A DNA stretch of 51,128 nt, taken from assembly GCA_900316345.1 (NCBI GenBank), contig ONCR01000004.1, forward strand, positions 1 through 51,128, written 5' to 3'. The notes under the pieces are model-generated. The model did no database searches. It had not been told where the DNA came from and saw nothing but the letters and a program-made list of their open reading frames with translations. Source of the DNA: an uncultured Eubacteriales bacterium (lineage in GTDB: Bacteria > Bacillota > Clostridia > Oscillospirales > Acutalibacteraceae). Both the position numbers and the translations under genes were made by a program. Shown here piece after piece: positions 33,932 to 42,711 of this stretch (positions are counted from its first letter, which is position 1; every line of letters begins with the position of its first letter).

Positions 33932-35446
33932 CTATTTGCTTTCCTCTTCATGCTTTGCAACAAGCGCAGCGAGCATCTTTTCGTGGTCTTCCTTTGTAAT
34001 TTCGTACTTAATTGTAGGAATAACAGCGATAATCATACCGATTGCGGCAGGAATTGTAAGAAGGAACCACATAGCCCACGAATACTTTGCATAGCGCGGG
34101 TCGGTAGCAAAGTGAGCTCCGTTTGCAAGCGCATTGTTCAAATCGTCAATGTTCTTTCCGCTGTAGCCTACGGCATTATAAACGTAAGCCGAAATGATTG
34201 AGGAAATACCTGCGGAAAGCTTTGTAATAAAGCTCTGACCCGAGAAGAAGATTCCGTCGGGACGGAAGCCGTTATGGAATTCCTCATAGTCGATACAGTC
34301 GGAAATCATCATGCTCTGGCAAACCATTACAAGGCCGAAGCCTACGCCGGCAATCAGGATAAGCACGCCGAGAATGGCAACATATTTAACCTGGTCAAGC
34401 TCAGTCGGATGAAGCTTATAGAGAAGGAAAATAAGCGCTGTGGGAATACCGGCAAGGGCTGTAAGATTATAAAGCTTTTTAACGTCAATCTTTTTGATAA
34501 GATACGGGAAAACACCCATAATGCCGAACTGACCGATGAAAAAGCCGCCGGCAATAATAAGAAGGATGGCAAGCATCTTTTTGTTGGTAAAATCAAACGC
34601 CCTGTTCATATCGCCGTCGCAGTAATAATAAGTGAACAGCGTCATAACAACGATAGTCATAAGCTGAATGGGAGCACGAAGAACGCCCGATATAAGCAAT
34701 CTTCTGAACGGCTTACAGCTCCACATAAGCTTAAAGCTTTCCTTCATTGATTTTGTTTCTTCCGTTACGGGAACTCTTTCCTTTGTGCCTATGCCTGCAA
34801 GCTCGAACAAAGCTGAGGCTACAACCGTTGTTATTATTGCGGCTATAATGAAGCCCTTTTGTGCGTTGGGGGTTTCGGTGCCGTTAATTGCCTGAGAAAT
34901 AGGGATAATGCCAACAACCATTGTTGCGCCGAAGATTGATGCAAAAATCCTTGCAAGCGAAATAAGCTTTGCTCTGTCGCCCTCGTCTTCGGTCATACGC
35001 GGTATAATACCCCAAAGCGGAATATCGCCGATGGTATAGCTCATACCCCAAAGGATATAAGAAATCGCGGCCCATGCGGTGATAAGAACCATTTTTGAGG
35101 TTGCGCCCGCCCTTTCGGCAACGGCATAGTTACCGTTAAGGAAGGTTGCGATGGTTATAACGCAAACAACCGGCGGAACAAACAAAAGATAAGGCCTGCA
35201 CTTGCCCCATTTGGTTTTTGTTTTATCAACGATAGTTCCCATCATAGGGTCGTTGATTGCGTCCCACACTCTTGCAAGAGCCATTATCCATCCGAGGGCA
35301 ACGGCATTAAGACAGATTACGTTCTGGAAATAGAAATACAAGCCCGTAGCGATGATATTATAAATCATATTCTGACCGCCGAGACCTACAAGGTACATAG
35401 CGGCTTCGCGTTTGGTATATGTATTTTTCTTTAGATTTTTAGCCAT
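33932..35446 (-). CDS. GPH-family sugar:cation symporter (MelB-like, MFS)
   Basis: A 504-residue transporter with about 12 membrane segments. Features of glycoside-pentoside-hexuronide symporters include DAINDPMMGTIVDKTKTKWGKCRPYLL (about residues 65-91) and CIDYEEFHNGFRPDGIFFSGQSF (about 400-422). Likely imports an oligosaccharide for one of the cytoplasmic glycosidases nearby. AAGGAGG lies 7 bases before the ATG at 35446; a longer frame to 35485 would overlap folA. It ends a leftward run from mltG, 13 bases after folA. Confidence 0.9.
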   Translation of the reverse strand: MAKNLKKNTYTKREAAMYLVGLGGQNMIYNIIATGLYFYFQNVICLNAVALGWIMALARVWDAINDPMMGTIVDKTKTKWGKCRPYLLFVPPVVCVITIATFLNGNYAVAERAGATSKMVLITAWAAISYILWGMSYTIGDIPLWGIIPRMTEDEGDRAKLISLARIFASIFGATMVVGIIPISQAINGTETPNAQKGFIIAAIITTVVASALFELAGIGTKERVPVTEETKSMKESFKLMWSCKPFRRLLISGVLRAPIQLMTIVVMTLFTYYYCDGDMNRAFDFTNKKMLAILLIIAGGFFIGQFGIMGVFPYLIKKIDVKKLYNLTALAGIPTALIFLLYKLHPTELDQVKYVAILGVLILIAGVGFGLVMVCQSMMISDCIDYEEFHNGFRPDGIFFSGQSFITKLSAGISSIISAYVYNAVGYSGKNIDDLNNALANGAHFATDPRYAKYSWAMWFLLTIPAAIGMIIAVIPTIKYEITKEDHEKMLAALVAKHEEESK

Positions 35447-35459
35447 AATTATCCTCCTT

Positions 35460-35927
35460 TTACTTTTTATATAAAACGTGTTCAAAATGAACGCCGTCTA
35501 TATCGTATTCGGCGAGCTTTTCGCGCTCATAAAGCGATTTATCAAAGCTCGGAAAGAAGACGTCAGCCTCGGGGCATTCAGCGTCAATTTCGGTAAGATA
35601 AAGCCTGTCGCAGCTATCAAGAAAGGCTTTATAAATGCTTGCCCCTCCGATAACAAAGGCGTTATCCCCTGCCGCTTTAAGCGCCTCGTCAAGGGATAAA
35701 ACGGTTTCAGCCCCGTCCGCTTTAAAATCCGCGCTTCGCGTTATAACGATATTCTTTCTTCCGGGTAGAGCCTTCGGGAGCGATTCAAAGGTTTTGCGGC
35801 CCATTATAACCGCGCTTCCCATAGTCGTTTCCTTAAAAAATTTCATATCCTCGCGGAAATGCCAGATTAAGCCGTTATCCTTGCCAAGCTCGTTATTTTT
35901 GCCTATTGCGGCGATAAGTGAAAGCAT
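35460..35927 (-). CDS. folA: Dihydrofolate reductase
   Basis: A 155-residue enzyme reducing dihydrofolate with NADPH. Conserved blocks: SLIAAIGKNNELGKDNGLIW, FREDMKFFKETT with the acidic residue of the active site, VIMGRKTFESLP, NIVITR and FVIGGASIYKAFL. It lies 11 bases behind thyA, whose reaction produces dihydrofolate, the usual pairing. Confidence 0.95.
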   Translation of the reverse strand: MLSLIAAIGKNNELGKDNGLIWHFREDMKFFKETTMGSAVIMGRKTFESLPKALPGRKNIVITRSADFKADGAETVLSLDEALKAAGDNAFVIGGASIYKAFLDSCDRLYLTEIDAECPEADVFFPSFDKSLYEREKLAEYDIDGVHFEHVLYKK

Positions 35928-35938
35928 ATTACCACCCC

Positions 35939-36841
35939 TTACTGCGCTATCGGAAACGCGATTTTACCGAGATGGTTATAATCAATCAGCTTAACGTCCT
36001 TAAGGTCACGCGAGTTATCAAATTTAAAGAAATCGTCAATTTCGGGATTGAGCCAAAGCTTTGGCGCGGGTAGGTCGCCGATTTCATCCATACGGCGAAT
36101 TTGTTCCTTAATCCCGTCAACCTGATTAACGTAGATATGGGCGTCCTTAATTGACCAATCAATTGTTCCCGGCTTTAAGCCCGTAACCTGAGCAAGCATA
36201 CAAAGAAGCGTTGCGTACTGCGTTACGTTAAACGGAAGCCCGAGCGGAACATCGCACGAACGCTGGTGAACCCAGCAGTTAAGCTTACCGTCCGTCACAT
36301 CCCATTCGCTTGACCATACGCAGCTCGGAAGCACGGCGGTATCAAGATAATCGTTTTGCCAAAGGGTCATAACCATTCGTCTGTCCTTCGGATTTGTTTT
36401 GATTGTGTTAATCAAATTCTGTGTCATCTTGAATTTATTAACAATATAACCGTAGGCGGTGCCGATTGTATGGGCGTATTCCTTGCCGAAATTCTTATGG
36501 ATGGTTACCTTTTTCAGCTCTCCGTTTTCATCGGGAAGCATTTGGTCGGCCGTCCAGATTCCGTTTTCATCAATCTCCCATTCGTTCCATATTTTAACGT
36601 CGCGCTCCTGAAGCCAGCGAACATCGTTTGACTGTGCCTGATAAATCCAGAGCATTTCAAGAACGGCCTGGCGAATAAAGAGCTGTTTTGTTGTTAAAAT
36701 AGGGAATTCCTCGCTTAAATCGAAATGAAAATGATGCGACGGAACCTTAATGGTGTTTATTCCCGTTCGGTTTTCAACCTCAACGCCGTCGCTTAATATT
36801 CTTCTGCATAAATCGAGATAATCCTTATCCCATTTAGACAT
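35939..36841 (-). CDS. thyA: Thymidylate synthase
   Basis: A 300-residue ThyA that methylates dUMP using methylenetetrahydrofolate. The nucleophile Cys is in AVLPSCVWSSEWDV, and the dUMP-binding RSCDVPLGLPFNV and the final DYNHLGKIAFPIAQ region are present. The residue after the catalytic Cys, usually His in LPPCH, is Val here, a variant form. The ATG at 36841 follows GGAGGA by about 6 bases. The gene starts 2 bases after mltG ends. Confidence 0.93.
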   Translation of the reverse strand: MSKWDKDYLDLCRRILSDGVEVENRTGINTIKVPSHHFHFDLSEEFPILTTKQLFIRQAVLEMLWIYQAQSNDVRWLQERDVKIWNEWEIDENGIWTADQMLPDENGELKKVTIHKNFGKEYAHTIGTAYGYIVNKFKMTQNLINTIKTNPKDRRMVMTLWQNDYLDTAVLPSCVWSSEWDVTDGKLNCWVHQRSCDVPLGLPFNVTQYATLLCMLAQVTGLKPGTIDWSIKDAHIYVNQVDGIKEQIRRMDEIGDLPAPKLWLNPEIDDFFKFDNSRDLKDVKLIDYNHLGKIAFPIAQ

Positions 36842-36843
36842 AA

Positions 36844-37896
36844 TCAGTCCTCCTTCCAAGGATACTTCTTTTGAAGCTCAACGAATTCATCATAGGTTTT
36901 TGCGAAGTGAAATTCCTTTTTTAAATCGGAATAAAAGAACATATAATCGGTTTTAGGCGCGTTAACAACCGCGTTTATAATTGATTCGCCCGAATTGGTA
37001 ATAGGCCCTGCAGGGAGGCCGTCGCAGCGGTAGGTATAATAAGCGTCATAAACCTTTTGCGAAAAACCGTATTCATCGCGCAAATCACGCGCATAAAAAT
37101 AGGTAACGTCGCTTTGAAGCTTGGTATTGCTGTTAAGGCGGTTAATAAAAACGGAGGCAATGTTTTCAGCCGAGGTATTATCAAAAGCCTCCTCTTGAAC
37201 AACGCTCGCAAGAGTTACAAGCTCAAAAAGAGTCATACCGTTTTTCTTGCAGAATTCCTTCATTGCACCGCTGTAGTGGTCGTCAAAAGCGTCGAGCATA
37301 GCGATAATAACGTTTTTCGGCTCGCAATTCTGGGGAAGGTCATAGGTTGCGGGGAAAAGGAAGCCCTCAAGCCTGTATGCAATAAGCTTATTATCGGGAA
37401 TTTCGCTTAGCCATTCGTAATCGTAGCCCTCGCTGTTTTTACATTCCTCAAGGAATTCATCAGCACCGCAAATTCCGTTTTCCTCAAGCGTTTTTGCTAT
37501 CTGCATAACGTTATAGCCCTCGGGGATAGCAACCTTAATTGTTTTATGCGAAACGTCGGGAGCCTGAAGCTTTTTTGCAATTTCGTCATAGCTCATATCG
37601 GACGACAGCTTATATTCCCCGTTGATATAAACAAAATCGGGATAGTGAGAGCTCATCCAGTTAACCCACACGGTTGCGTTGGTTATAATTCCGTTTTGGG
37701 CAAGTTTTGCGGCAATCTCATCGTCAAAATCGCTTTTTTCAATAACAAGGGTATATTCCCTAACAGGCTGTTCATTGCCTTTTATATCATTACTGATTTT
37801 TGAATAGATATTATATCCGAAGCCAGCAATTACGCCGACAAGCACTAAAGAAAGCAGGGCGATAATCACTTTGCTTTTATTTTTCTTTTTAGCCAT
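36844..37896 (-). CDS. mltG: Endolytic murein transglycosylase MltG
   Basis: A 350-residue membrane-anchored protein with one N-terminal helix (about residues 11-31) that cleaves nascent glycan strands. The YceG domain is clear: GEYKLSSDMSYDEIAKKL, IPEGYNVMQIAKTL, LEGFLFPATYDLP, the catalytic Glu in LASVVQEEAF, LQSDVTYFYA and GLPAGPITNSGESIINA. GAGG lies 5 bases before the ATG at 37896. It heads the run mltG-thyA-folA-symporter. Confidence 0.93.
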   Translation of the reverse strand: MAKKKNKSKVIIALLSLVLVGVIAGFGYNIYSKISNDIKGNEQPVREYTLVIEKSDFDDEIAAKLAQNGIITNATVWVNWMSSHYPDFVYINGEYKLSSDMSYDEIAKKLQAPDVSHKTIKVAIPEGYNVMQIAKTLEENGICGADEFLEECKNSEGYDYEWLSEIPDNKLIAYRLEGFLFPATYDLPQNCEPKNVIIAMLDAFDDHYSGAMKEFCKKNGMTLFELVTLASVVQEEAFDNTSAENIASVFINRLNSNTKLQSDVTYFYARDLRDEYGFSQKVYDAYYTYRCDGLPAGPITNSGESIINAVVNAPKTDYMFFYSDLKKEFHFAKTYDEFVELQKKYPWKED

Positions 37897-38017
37897 AAGC
37901 ACCTCAAAAAAATAATCACTTATAATGATTTTATCATATTACTTAAAAATCTACAAGTGTTTGTTGTTGACTGTAACAATAATTTAATTTATAATTAAAA
38001 TAATGCGAGGTGATGAA

Positions 38018-38785
38018 ATGAAAAAACGATTTTTAAGCTTAACGGCCTTAATTATAATAGCCGTTTTAATGCTGTGCTCATGCAACGCAGGCGTTATTAC
38101 GGGCGCTCCGCCGACGCATAGCGAAGCAAGCTCCTTTTCATCGCCCGAGGAAGCAGCTACAGCAAAAATTCAAGCCGAAAAAACGACAAATAAAATTGAG
38201 GACGCTACAACAAAGACTAAGGAAACCGAAAGCAAACAAAACGCCGCAACGGCAAGGGAAAGCACAACGGCACAAAGCACTAAAAAGAAAGAAAACAAAA
38301 CCGAAAAGCCCTCTGAAAACAAAAGCACAACAAAAAAGGAAACTGCAAATCCTGACACACCCTCAGCAACAGGCGACCCGCAAACCGAAAAAAAGCCCGA
38401 TAATCTTTGCACGCTCACTATTGAATGCACGGATATTCTTAAAAACATTGAATATCTTAAAGAGGGGCACGAGCAGTACGTTCCTAAAAGCGGTTACATT
38501 TTAGAAAAAACGGAATTCACCTTTACCGAAGGCGAAACCGTCTATGATTTGATGATGCGCGCGGCAGAGACATATTCAATCAAGGTTACAGCCGAGCACA
38601 CCTCCTACGGAATTTACATTTCGGGAATCAATAATCTTGACGAATTTGACGTCGGCAAAGCGCAGGGCTGGACAAGCGGCTGGGTTTATTACGTAAACGG
38701 TGAATTTGCAAAATATTCAAGCAGTAAATACGTTATTGAAAGCGGCGACAGCATTGTGTTTTCATATTCGTGTAAATACGATTAA
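38018..38785 (+). CDS. DUF4430 lipoprotein
   Basis: A 255-residue lipoprotein. The lipobox is LMLCSCN (Cys about residue 21), followed by a long Lys/Thr/Glu-rich linker (about 30-130) that probably spans the wall. The C-terminal domain (about 135-255) has the DUF4430 pattern with GWTSGWVYYVNGEFAKYSSSKYVIESGDSIVF, related to the transcobalamin C-terminal fold. Such domains occur on surface proteins; the ligand is unknown. GAGGTGAT precedes the ATG at 38018. It is a single gene with a shared terminator. Confidence 0.82.
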   Translation: MKKRFLSLTALIIIAVLMLCSCNAGVITGAPPTHSEASSFSSPEEAATAKIQAEKTTNKIEDATTKTKETESKQNAATARESTTAQSTKKKENKTEKPSENKSTTKKETANPDTPSATGDPQTEKKPDNLCTLTIECTDILKNIEYLKEGHEQYVPKSGYILEKTEFTFTEGETVYDLMMRAAETYSIKVTAEHTSYGIYISGINNLDEFDVGKAQGWTSGWVYYVNGEFAKYSSSKYVIESGDSIVFSYSCKYD

Positions 38786-38787
38786 AT

Positions 38788-38812
38788 AAAGGGAAGGATA
38801 CACCTTCCCTTT
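38788..38812. terminator. Bidirectional terminator
   Basis: A 10-bp stem (38788-38797 with 38803-38812) with A-run and T-run, between the DUF4430 gene and the converging membrane protein gene. Confidence 0.85.
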
Positions 38813-38814
38813 TC

Positions 38815-39777
38815 TTATTTATCAAAATCTATTTTCTTTACGTCCTTTTCAAACTCCTCGCCGGGTTTATGCTTTGACGTGGTTCTTTCGTAATAATCGT
38901 CCATATAATCCGTCAGCGTGTCATCCTCGGTAAGCCTGCTTGCAAGATGCGCCTGTTTTTTACGCCTGAAATAATTATAGTTAGCAACAAGCATAATAAA
39001 GCCGGCGGCAAAATAAACAAGCCCGAGAGCAAAGAATATTTTAAACAGATTAATGAAGCAAAGCTGAATTGCTACGTTGTAAGCATCAAATGAGCAGAAG
39101 CGGTATTTAAGCAAGAAGCCCATTTTATAGATAACCGCGAAGCAAGCCACCATAACCGCACCTGCGGTTGTTATGCCCATACCGATGTAGTTGAACTTTC
39201 TGTGGCGCCCTCTGTTAAGGAAATCAAGGGCAACGATGCTTGCAATGATTACCACGGCGCAAACCGAAACGGCAATCATCATCATTCTTCCTCTTACAAA
39301 GCCGAAAATCGAAACATTTGCGGTATCGTAGCTTCCTACAGCCTCGTTAACGCAGTCAACGGCATATGAGGAAATACGGTTGATTTCATCATCGCTTAAG
39401 TGCATACCGTTTTCGTTTGAATAATTGCTAACTGCCGAGCTTATCGCGCCGTAAATCTCGGTTGAATTTGAAAACGCGGTTGCATAACCGTAAACGAAGT
39501 TGTGGGCAACCTCTGAAATTACAATATCAATATTATCATTATTAATAGCGCCTACAAGCATTTCCTTAGGAACAGAAAGCCTTTCCGCCCCGTTTTCAAG
39601 CTCGGTATCAATTGTTTCTATTATTGCGCTGCTGTTCCTTTTAAGGCCGTTTGCAATAAAACCGTCGCTGTGGAAAAGCCCTACAGCAAGAATGTTAAAG
39701 GAAAGAAGAACAAGCGCAACTGCAATAGCCATTGAAAGGCCGAAAATCAAAAGCTTATGAAGGTAATATCTAATCAA
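38815..39777 (-). CDS. Polytopic membrane protein, TIGR01906-like
   Basis: A 320-residue protein with membrane helices near residues 8-30, 163-185, 200-222 and 240-268. The roughly 130-residue loop after the first helix should lie outside and includes SYAVDCVNEA. The overall plan resembles the TIGR01906 integral membrane family found in Firmicutes, whose function is unknown. The cytoplasmic tail is highly charged. It lies 12 bases behind the sortase-fold gene, so the two probably act together at the membrane. Confidence 0.65.
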   Translation of the reverse strand: MIRYYLHKLLIFGLSMAIAVALVLLSFNILAVGLFHSDGFIANGLKRNSSAIIETIDTELENGAERLSVPKEMLVGAINNDNIDIVISEVAHNFVYGYATAFSNSTEIYGAISSAVSNYSNENGMHLSDDEINRISSYAVDCVNEAVGSYDTANVSIFGFVRGRMMMIAVSVCAVVIIASIVALDFLNRGRHRKFNYIGMGITTAGAVMVACFAVIYKMGFLLKYRFCSFDAYNVAIQLCFINLFKIFFALGLVYFAAGFIMLVANYNYFRRKKQAHLASRLTEDDTLTDYMDDYYERTTSKHKPGEEFEKDVKKIDFDK

Positions 39778-39789
39778 GAAAGCACCCCC

Positions 39790-40386
39790 TTAAACCATTT
39801 CGGCTACAAATACCTGGTAAAAATAATCGTTACCGAGGTTTGTAAAATCGTAATACTGAAGGCAGAGCAAAAGCCTGTTTTCGCCTAAATGAGAGCTGAG
39901 TTTCTTTTCCTCTTCACAGGGAAGGATTTTAGTCAGCCTGTAGGTATATACGTCCTTGTTGTAAAAACTGACCTTAAAGGTATCGCCGATTTGACAGCGA
40001 TGAAGCGGCTTGAAGCTGTCGCTCGTATTAGCGCCGATAAGAAGAAGGCTTCCACCGTTCCACGGCTCCTTGCTCGCCTTGCTCATAATAATGCTTCCGT
40101 CCTCGGCGGCATGATAACTAATTGCCTTTTCGCCGAAGCCGATATCCTCGCTTGAAACCGAGCCGACAAAATCGCCGCTTTTCAGCTCCGAAAAGCCTTC
40201 GTAGCTTTTTGCCGAAAATGCAGTAATATCAAGCGTTTTAACCGTATTTGAAGTTTTATTACCAACAGCCGCCGTTTTAGCAACGGCCCTCGGCCCTGCA
40301 AAAATCAGAACTGCAGCTGCAAGCGCCGCGCAAACGGCGGGGACTATAACAGCCCTTTTGATAAAATTAAAAACCAATGAATTCAT
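39790..40386 (-). CDS. Sortase-fold membrane-anchored protein lacking catalytic His and Arg
   Basis: A 198-residue protein with an N-terminal helix (about residues 12-32) and a sortase-like domain. LLLIGANTSDSFKPLHRCQIGDTF aligns with the sortase HTF/GD region, and RLLLCLQYYD...YFYQVFVAEMV aligns with the SrtA end LITCDDYN...RKIFVATEV. In this reading Cys175 matches the nucleophile, but the catalytic His is Ala119 and the Arg is Tyr190. It is therefore unlikely to be a normal transpeptidase. Located before a TIGR01906-like membrane protein gene. The alignment was done by eye. Confidence 0.65.
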   Translation of the reverse strand: MNSLVFNFIKRAVIVPAVCAALAAAVLIFAGPRAVAKTAAVGNKTSNTVKTLDITAFSAKSYEGFSELKSGDFVGSVSSEDIGFGEKAISYHAAEDGSIIMSKASKEPWNGGSLLLIGANTSDSFKPLHRCQIGDTFKVSFYNKDVYTYRLTKILPCEEEKKLSSHLGENRLLLCLQYYDFTNLGNDYFYQVFVAEMV

Positions 40387-40426
40387 ATTTACACCAAATT
40401 TCAGTCAAATATAATGAGCAGAGTAT

Positions 40427-40455
40427 ATTATATACTATTAATCCGAAATAAGCAA
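40427..40455 (-). promoter_or_regulatory. Promoter of the sortase-fold/membrane protein operon
   Basis: On the minus strand TTGCTT (40450-40455), 17-base spacer and TATAAT (40427-40432). Confidence 0.6.
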
Positions 40456-40522
40456 GAAAAACTATTTCCATAGCTGTAAAAATTATAAATACAATTGTAA
40501 AGCATTCAGATATGATATATTA

Positions 40523-40684
40523 TTAATTAAAAAAACAAGGAATAACAGTTATGAAAAAAACAAACGACGTTATAAGCGAATTCTTTTTGCTCAAATTAAA
40601 GCTTTTCTTTTCCTCACAGCGAAAGCTTCCGTAATTATTAATATCATCAAGCGCGGTTTTAGGCTTAACCGTCCAAACTAACAT
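40523..40684 (-). CDS. Possible small protein of 53 residues
   Basis: An open frame starting at an ATG with GAGGT 7 bases upstream and ending in a hydrophobic run (SFVFFITVIPCFFN). Nothing similar is recognised. It occupies the 490-base stretch between the sortase-fold gene and the sigma factor gene, which otherwise shows only promoters. It could be chance; a 27-residue frame on the plus strand at 40551 is less convincing. Confidence 0.2.
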   Translation of the reverse strand: MLVWTVKPKTALDDINNYGSFRCEEKKSFNLSKKNSLITSFVFFITVIPCFFN

Positions 40685-40771
40685 TGCAATTACCTCAATC
40701 CGTGTTATTCTTTGCGTTTTAATCTTAACATAACATTTTTACATTTTCAACAATCGGTTAAGCTAAAAGCG

Positions 40772-40800
40772 TTGATTAGCGGCAATTCATATGATAAAAT
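40772..40800 (+). promoter_or_regulatory. Promoter of the sigma factor/LRR operon
   Basis: TTGATT (40772-40777), 17-base spacer and TAAAAT (40795-40800), 80 bases before the start codon. This is a housekeeping-type sequence rather than a typical ECF promoter. Confidence 0.5.
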
Positions 40801-40879
40801 TAAAACAATTGAAATAATTAAAATCAAAAGGCTGTCTTATTCGTCTTAAATATAAATATACTATTTTAGGGAAAAAGCT

Positions 40880-42700
40880 ATGAGTAATGAAGAATTAAAA
40901 CGATACGTTAAAGAGGCAAAGAATAAAAATTCAAAGGCCTTTGAAAAAATCTATAAAGCCACTTACCAAGAGGCATATATTATCGCCTATTCGCTGGTTG
41001 ACGATAAAGACAGTATTGAAGACATAATACATGACGTTTACATAAAGGTTCTTTTAAATCTTCCCAACCTGAAAAATGACAGTAGTTTTAGACCGTGGTT
41101 TAAGCGGATTGTTACAAACACCTGTAAGGATTTTATGATTAAGAAGAAGCCCGATTTGTTTTCTTCTTACGATTTGGACAATGTTTTTGAGGAGGATTTT
41201 GACCAAAGGCTTGTTGACGCACAAAGCCTTGAAAAGCCGTTTACAAGCAAAGCCGAAGCACAAGAGATTTCAAAAAGAATTCTAAAGGCAATAGAAAAAC
41301 TGCCTGATGAGCAGCGCATTTGCGTAATGATGCACTACTTCTCCGAAATGAAGGTTGACGAGATTGCAAATACGCTCGGAATTTCAAGAAACACGGTTTT
41401 AAGCAGATTGAGCTATGCAAGAAAAAAGCTGAAAAAAGAGCTTGAAGATGATAAGGATAACAACTTCTTCGGCATTGTTTTATTCCCGTATATTCAAAGC
41501 ATCGGGCTTGCTCCTGAGGCAGCGGCACTTAAAGCGAGCGGAGAAACGCTTGCGGCGATTATGGCAAGCACCGAAGCGAAGGCGTTTTTTGCTTTTTCGG
41601 CAACGGGATTTTTTGCAAAAATCGCGGCGCTGACGGCCCTGCAAAGAATAATTCTTATAGTTTCAGCCGTTGCGATTATTGGCGGAATATCGGCTTTTTT
41701 TATCAACGCCCGAACGAACGGCGAAAGTGCGGAATTAAACACGAAGCATACAGAAGCGACCACACGCGTTTCCGTTGAAAAAACAGATAACAAGAAAGAA
41801 GCCCTGAGCTACTCATACGGAAATCTTTTGCTTAGCTTAAACGGATATACTTATTTTTCGGATAACGGCAGTATATTCAGGACAAGCGGGAGCATAGCAA
41901 AAAGAGAAAAAATTGCCGACGGAAATGCAAATAATTTCGTCACGGACGGAAAAAATATTTACTTCATTTCGGACGGTTCGCTAAATCAGTATGACGCTGA
42001 CGAATGCAAGATTATTAAAAGCGTAAAAACCGAGAGCGAATATATTGCATTCAGCGGCGAAGAGCTGTATACGGTATCGGTAAAGAACAAAATAATAAGC
42101 AGGCTTGACGCTTCGCTCGGCGAAGAAAAGGTAAAGGCGTTAGACGCAGGGAATTTGCGCTTTTTCGGTAATACCCTTTCGTACTACAAAGGAAGCGATA
42201 TGTATTATGCTGATTTTTCAAACGGCGATTTTAACGGCAAAATGGTAATTGACGGAAAAGAGCTTAAGGGGATGAAGTTAGCTTCGCAAATCCTTGACGG
42301 AAGAGTATATTATCCCGATTTTAACAGCGACGAAACGGGCATACTTAACGTAGGCTCAACGAACGGAGAGCCGCTTTACAAAATCAGGCTTAAACGCGGC
42401 TATGTTGATTTCGGAGTATGCAATAACAAGATTATTTACAGCGCTACGGACGGCGGAACGTACTCGGCTGATTTAAACGGCGAAAGCGACAAACGCGTTT
42501 CAAGCGGAGATTACAGCATTACAGCCTGTTCAAAGCCCTATGCGCTTTGCTACAGCTCAAAAAACAATACAAGCGTACTGTTTAACGCACAAAACGAAGA
42601 ATTCATAACGCTTTCAGGCGGATATGTTAAGGAATTTGAATACTCTTCGGGGGTTGTGTTTTACAGGTTAAACGGAGTAAATTTTGTTAAAGAATTATAA
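40880..42700 (+). CDS. ECF-type sigma factor fused to a membrane helix and predicted extracytoplasmic propeller domain
   Basis: A 606-residue fusion. Residues about 20-90 are sigma region 2 (DSIEDIIHDVYIKV), about 130-185 are region 4 (LPDEQRICVMMHYFSEMKVDEIANTLGISRNTV). An alanine-rich stretch leads to one membrane helix (about 255-275), a Thr-rich linker, and a domain of about 300 residues with repeated YFSDNGSIFR, NIYFISDGSLN and YYADFSN strands, like DUF5050 or beta-propellers. A charged linker lies between regions 2 and 4. The design suggests a sigma factor held at the membrane and controlled by an outside signal, without separate anti-sigma. The LRR gene starts 11 bases later. Confidence 0.85.
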   Translation: MSNEELKRYVKEAKNKNSKAFEKIYKATYQEAYIIAYSLVDDKDSIEDIIHDVYIKVLLNLPNLKNDSSFRPWFKRIVTNTCKDFMIKKKPDLFSSYDLDNVFEEDFDQRLVDAQSLEKPFTSKAEAQEISKRILKAIEKLPDEQRICVMMHYFSEMKVDEIANTLGISRNTVLSRLSYARKKLKKELEDDKDNNFFGIVLFPYIQSIGLAPEAAALKASGETLAAIMASTEAKAFFAFSATGFFAKIAALTALQRIILIVSAVAIIGGISAFFINARTNGESAELNTKHTEATTRVSVEKTDNKKEALSYSYGNLLLSLNGYTYFSDNGSIFRTSGSIAKREKIADGNANNFVTDGKNIYFISDGSLNQYDADECKIIKSVKTESEYIAFSGEELYTVSVKNKIISRLDASLGEEKVKALDAGNLRFFGNTLSYYKGSDMYYADFSNGDFNGKMVIDGKELKGMKLASQILDGRVYYPDFNSDETGILNVGSTNGEPLYKIRLKRGYVDFGVCNNKIIYSATDGGTYSADLNGESDKRVSSGDYSITACSKPYALCYSSKNNTSVLFNAQNEEFITLSGGYVKEFEYSSGVVFYRLNGVNFVKEL

Positions 42701-42711
42701 AGGAAGTTTTG

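Noticed and set aside
40551-40634. 27-codon plus-strand frame
   Set aside because: Only a weak ribosome site, very short, and no recognisable features.
40830-40850. CGTC-like -10 element before the sigma gene, suggesting ECF autoregulation
   Set aside because: No AAC-type -35 at a suitable distance; a better housekeeping-type promoter lies upstream.
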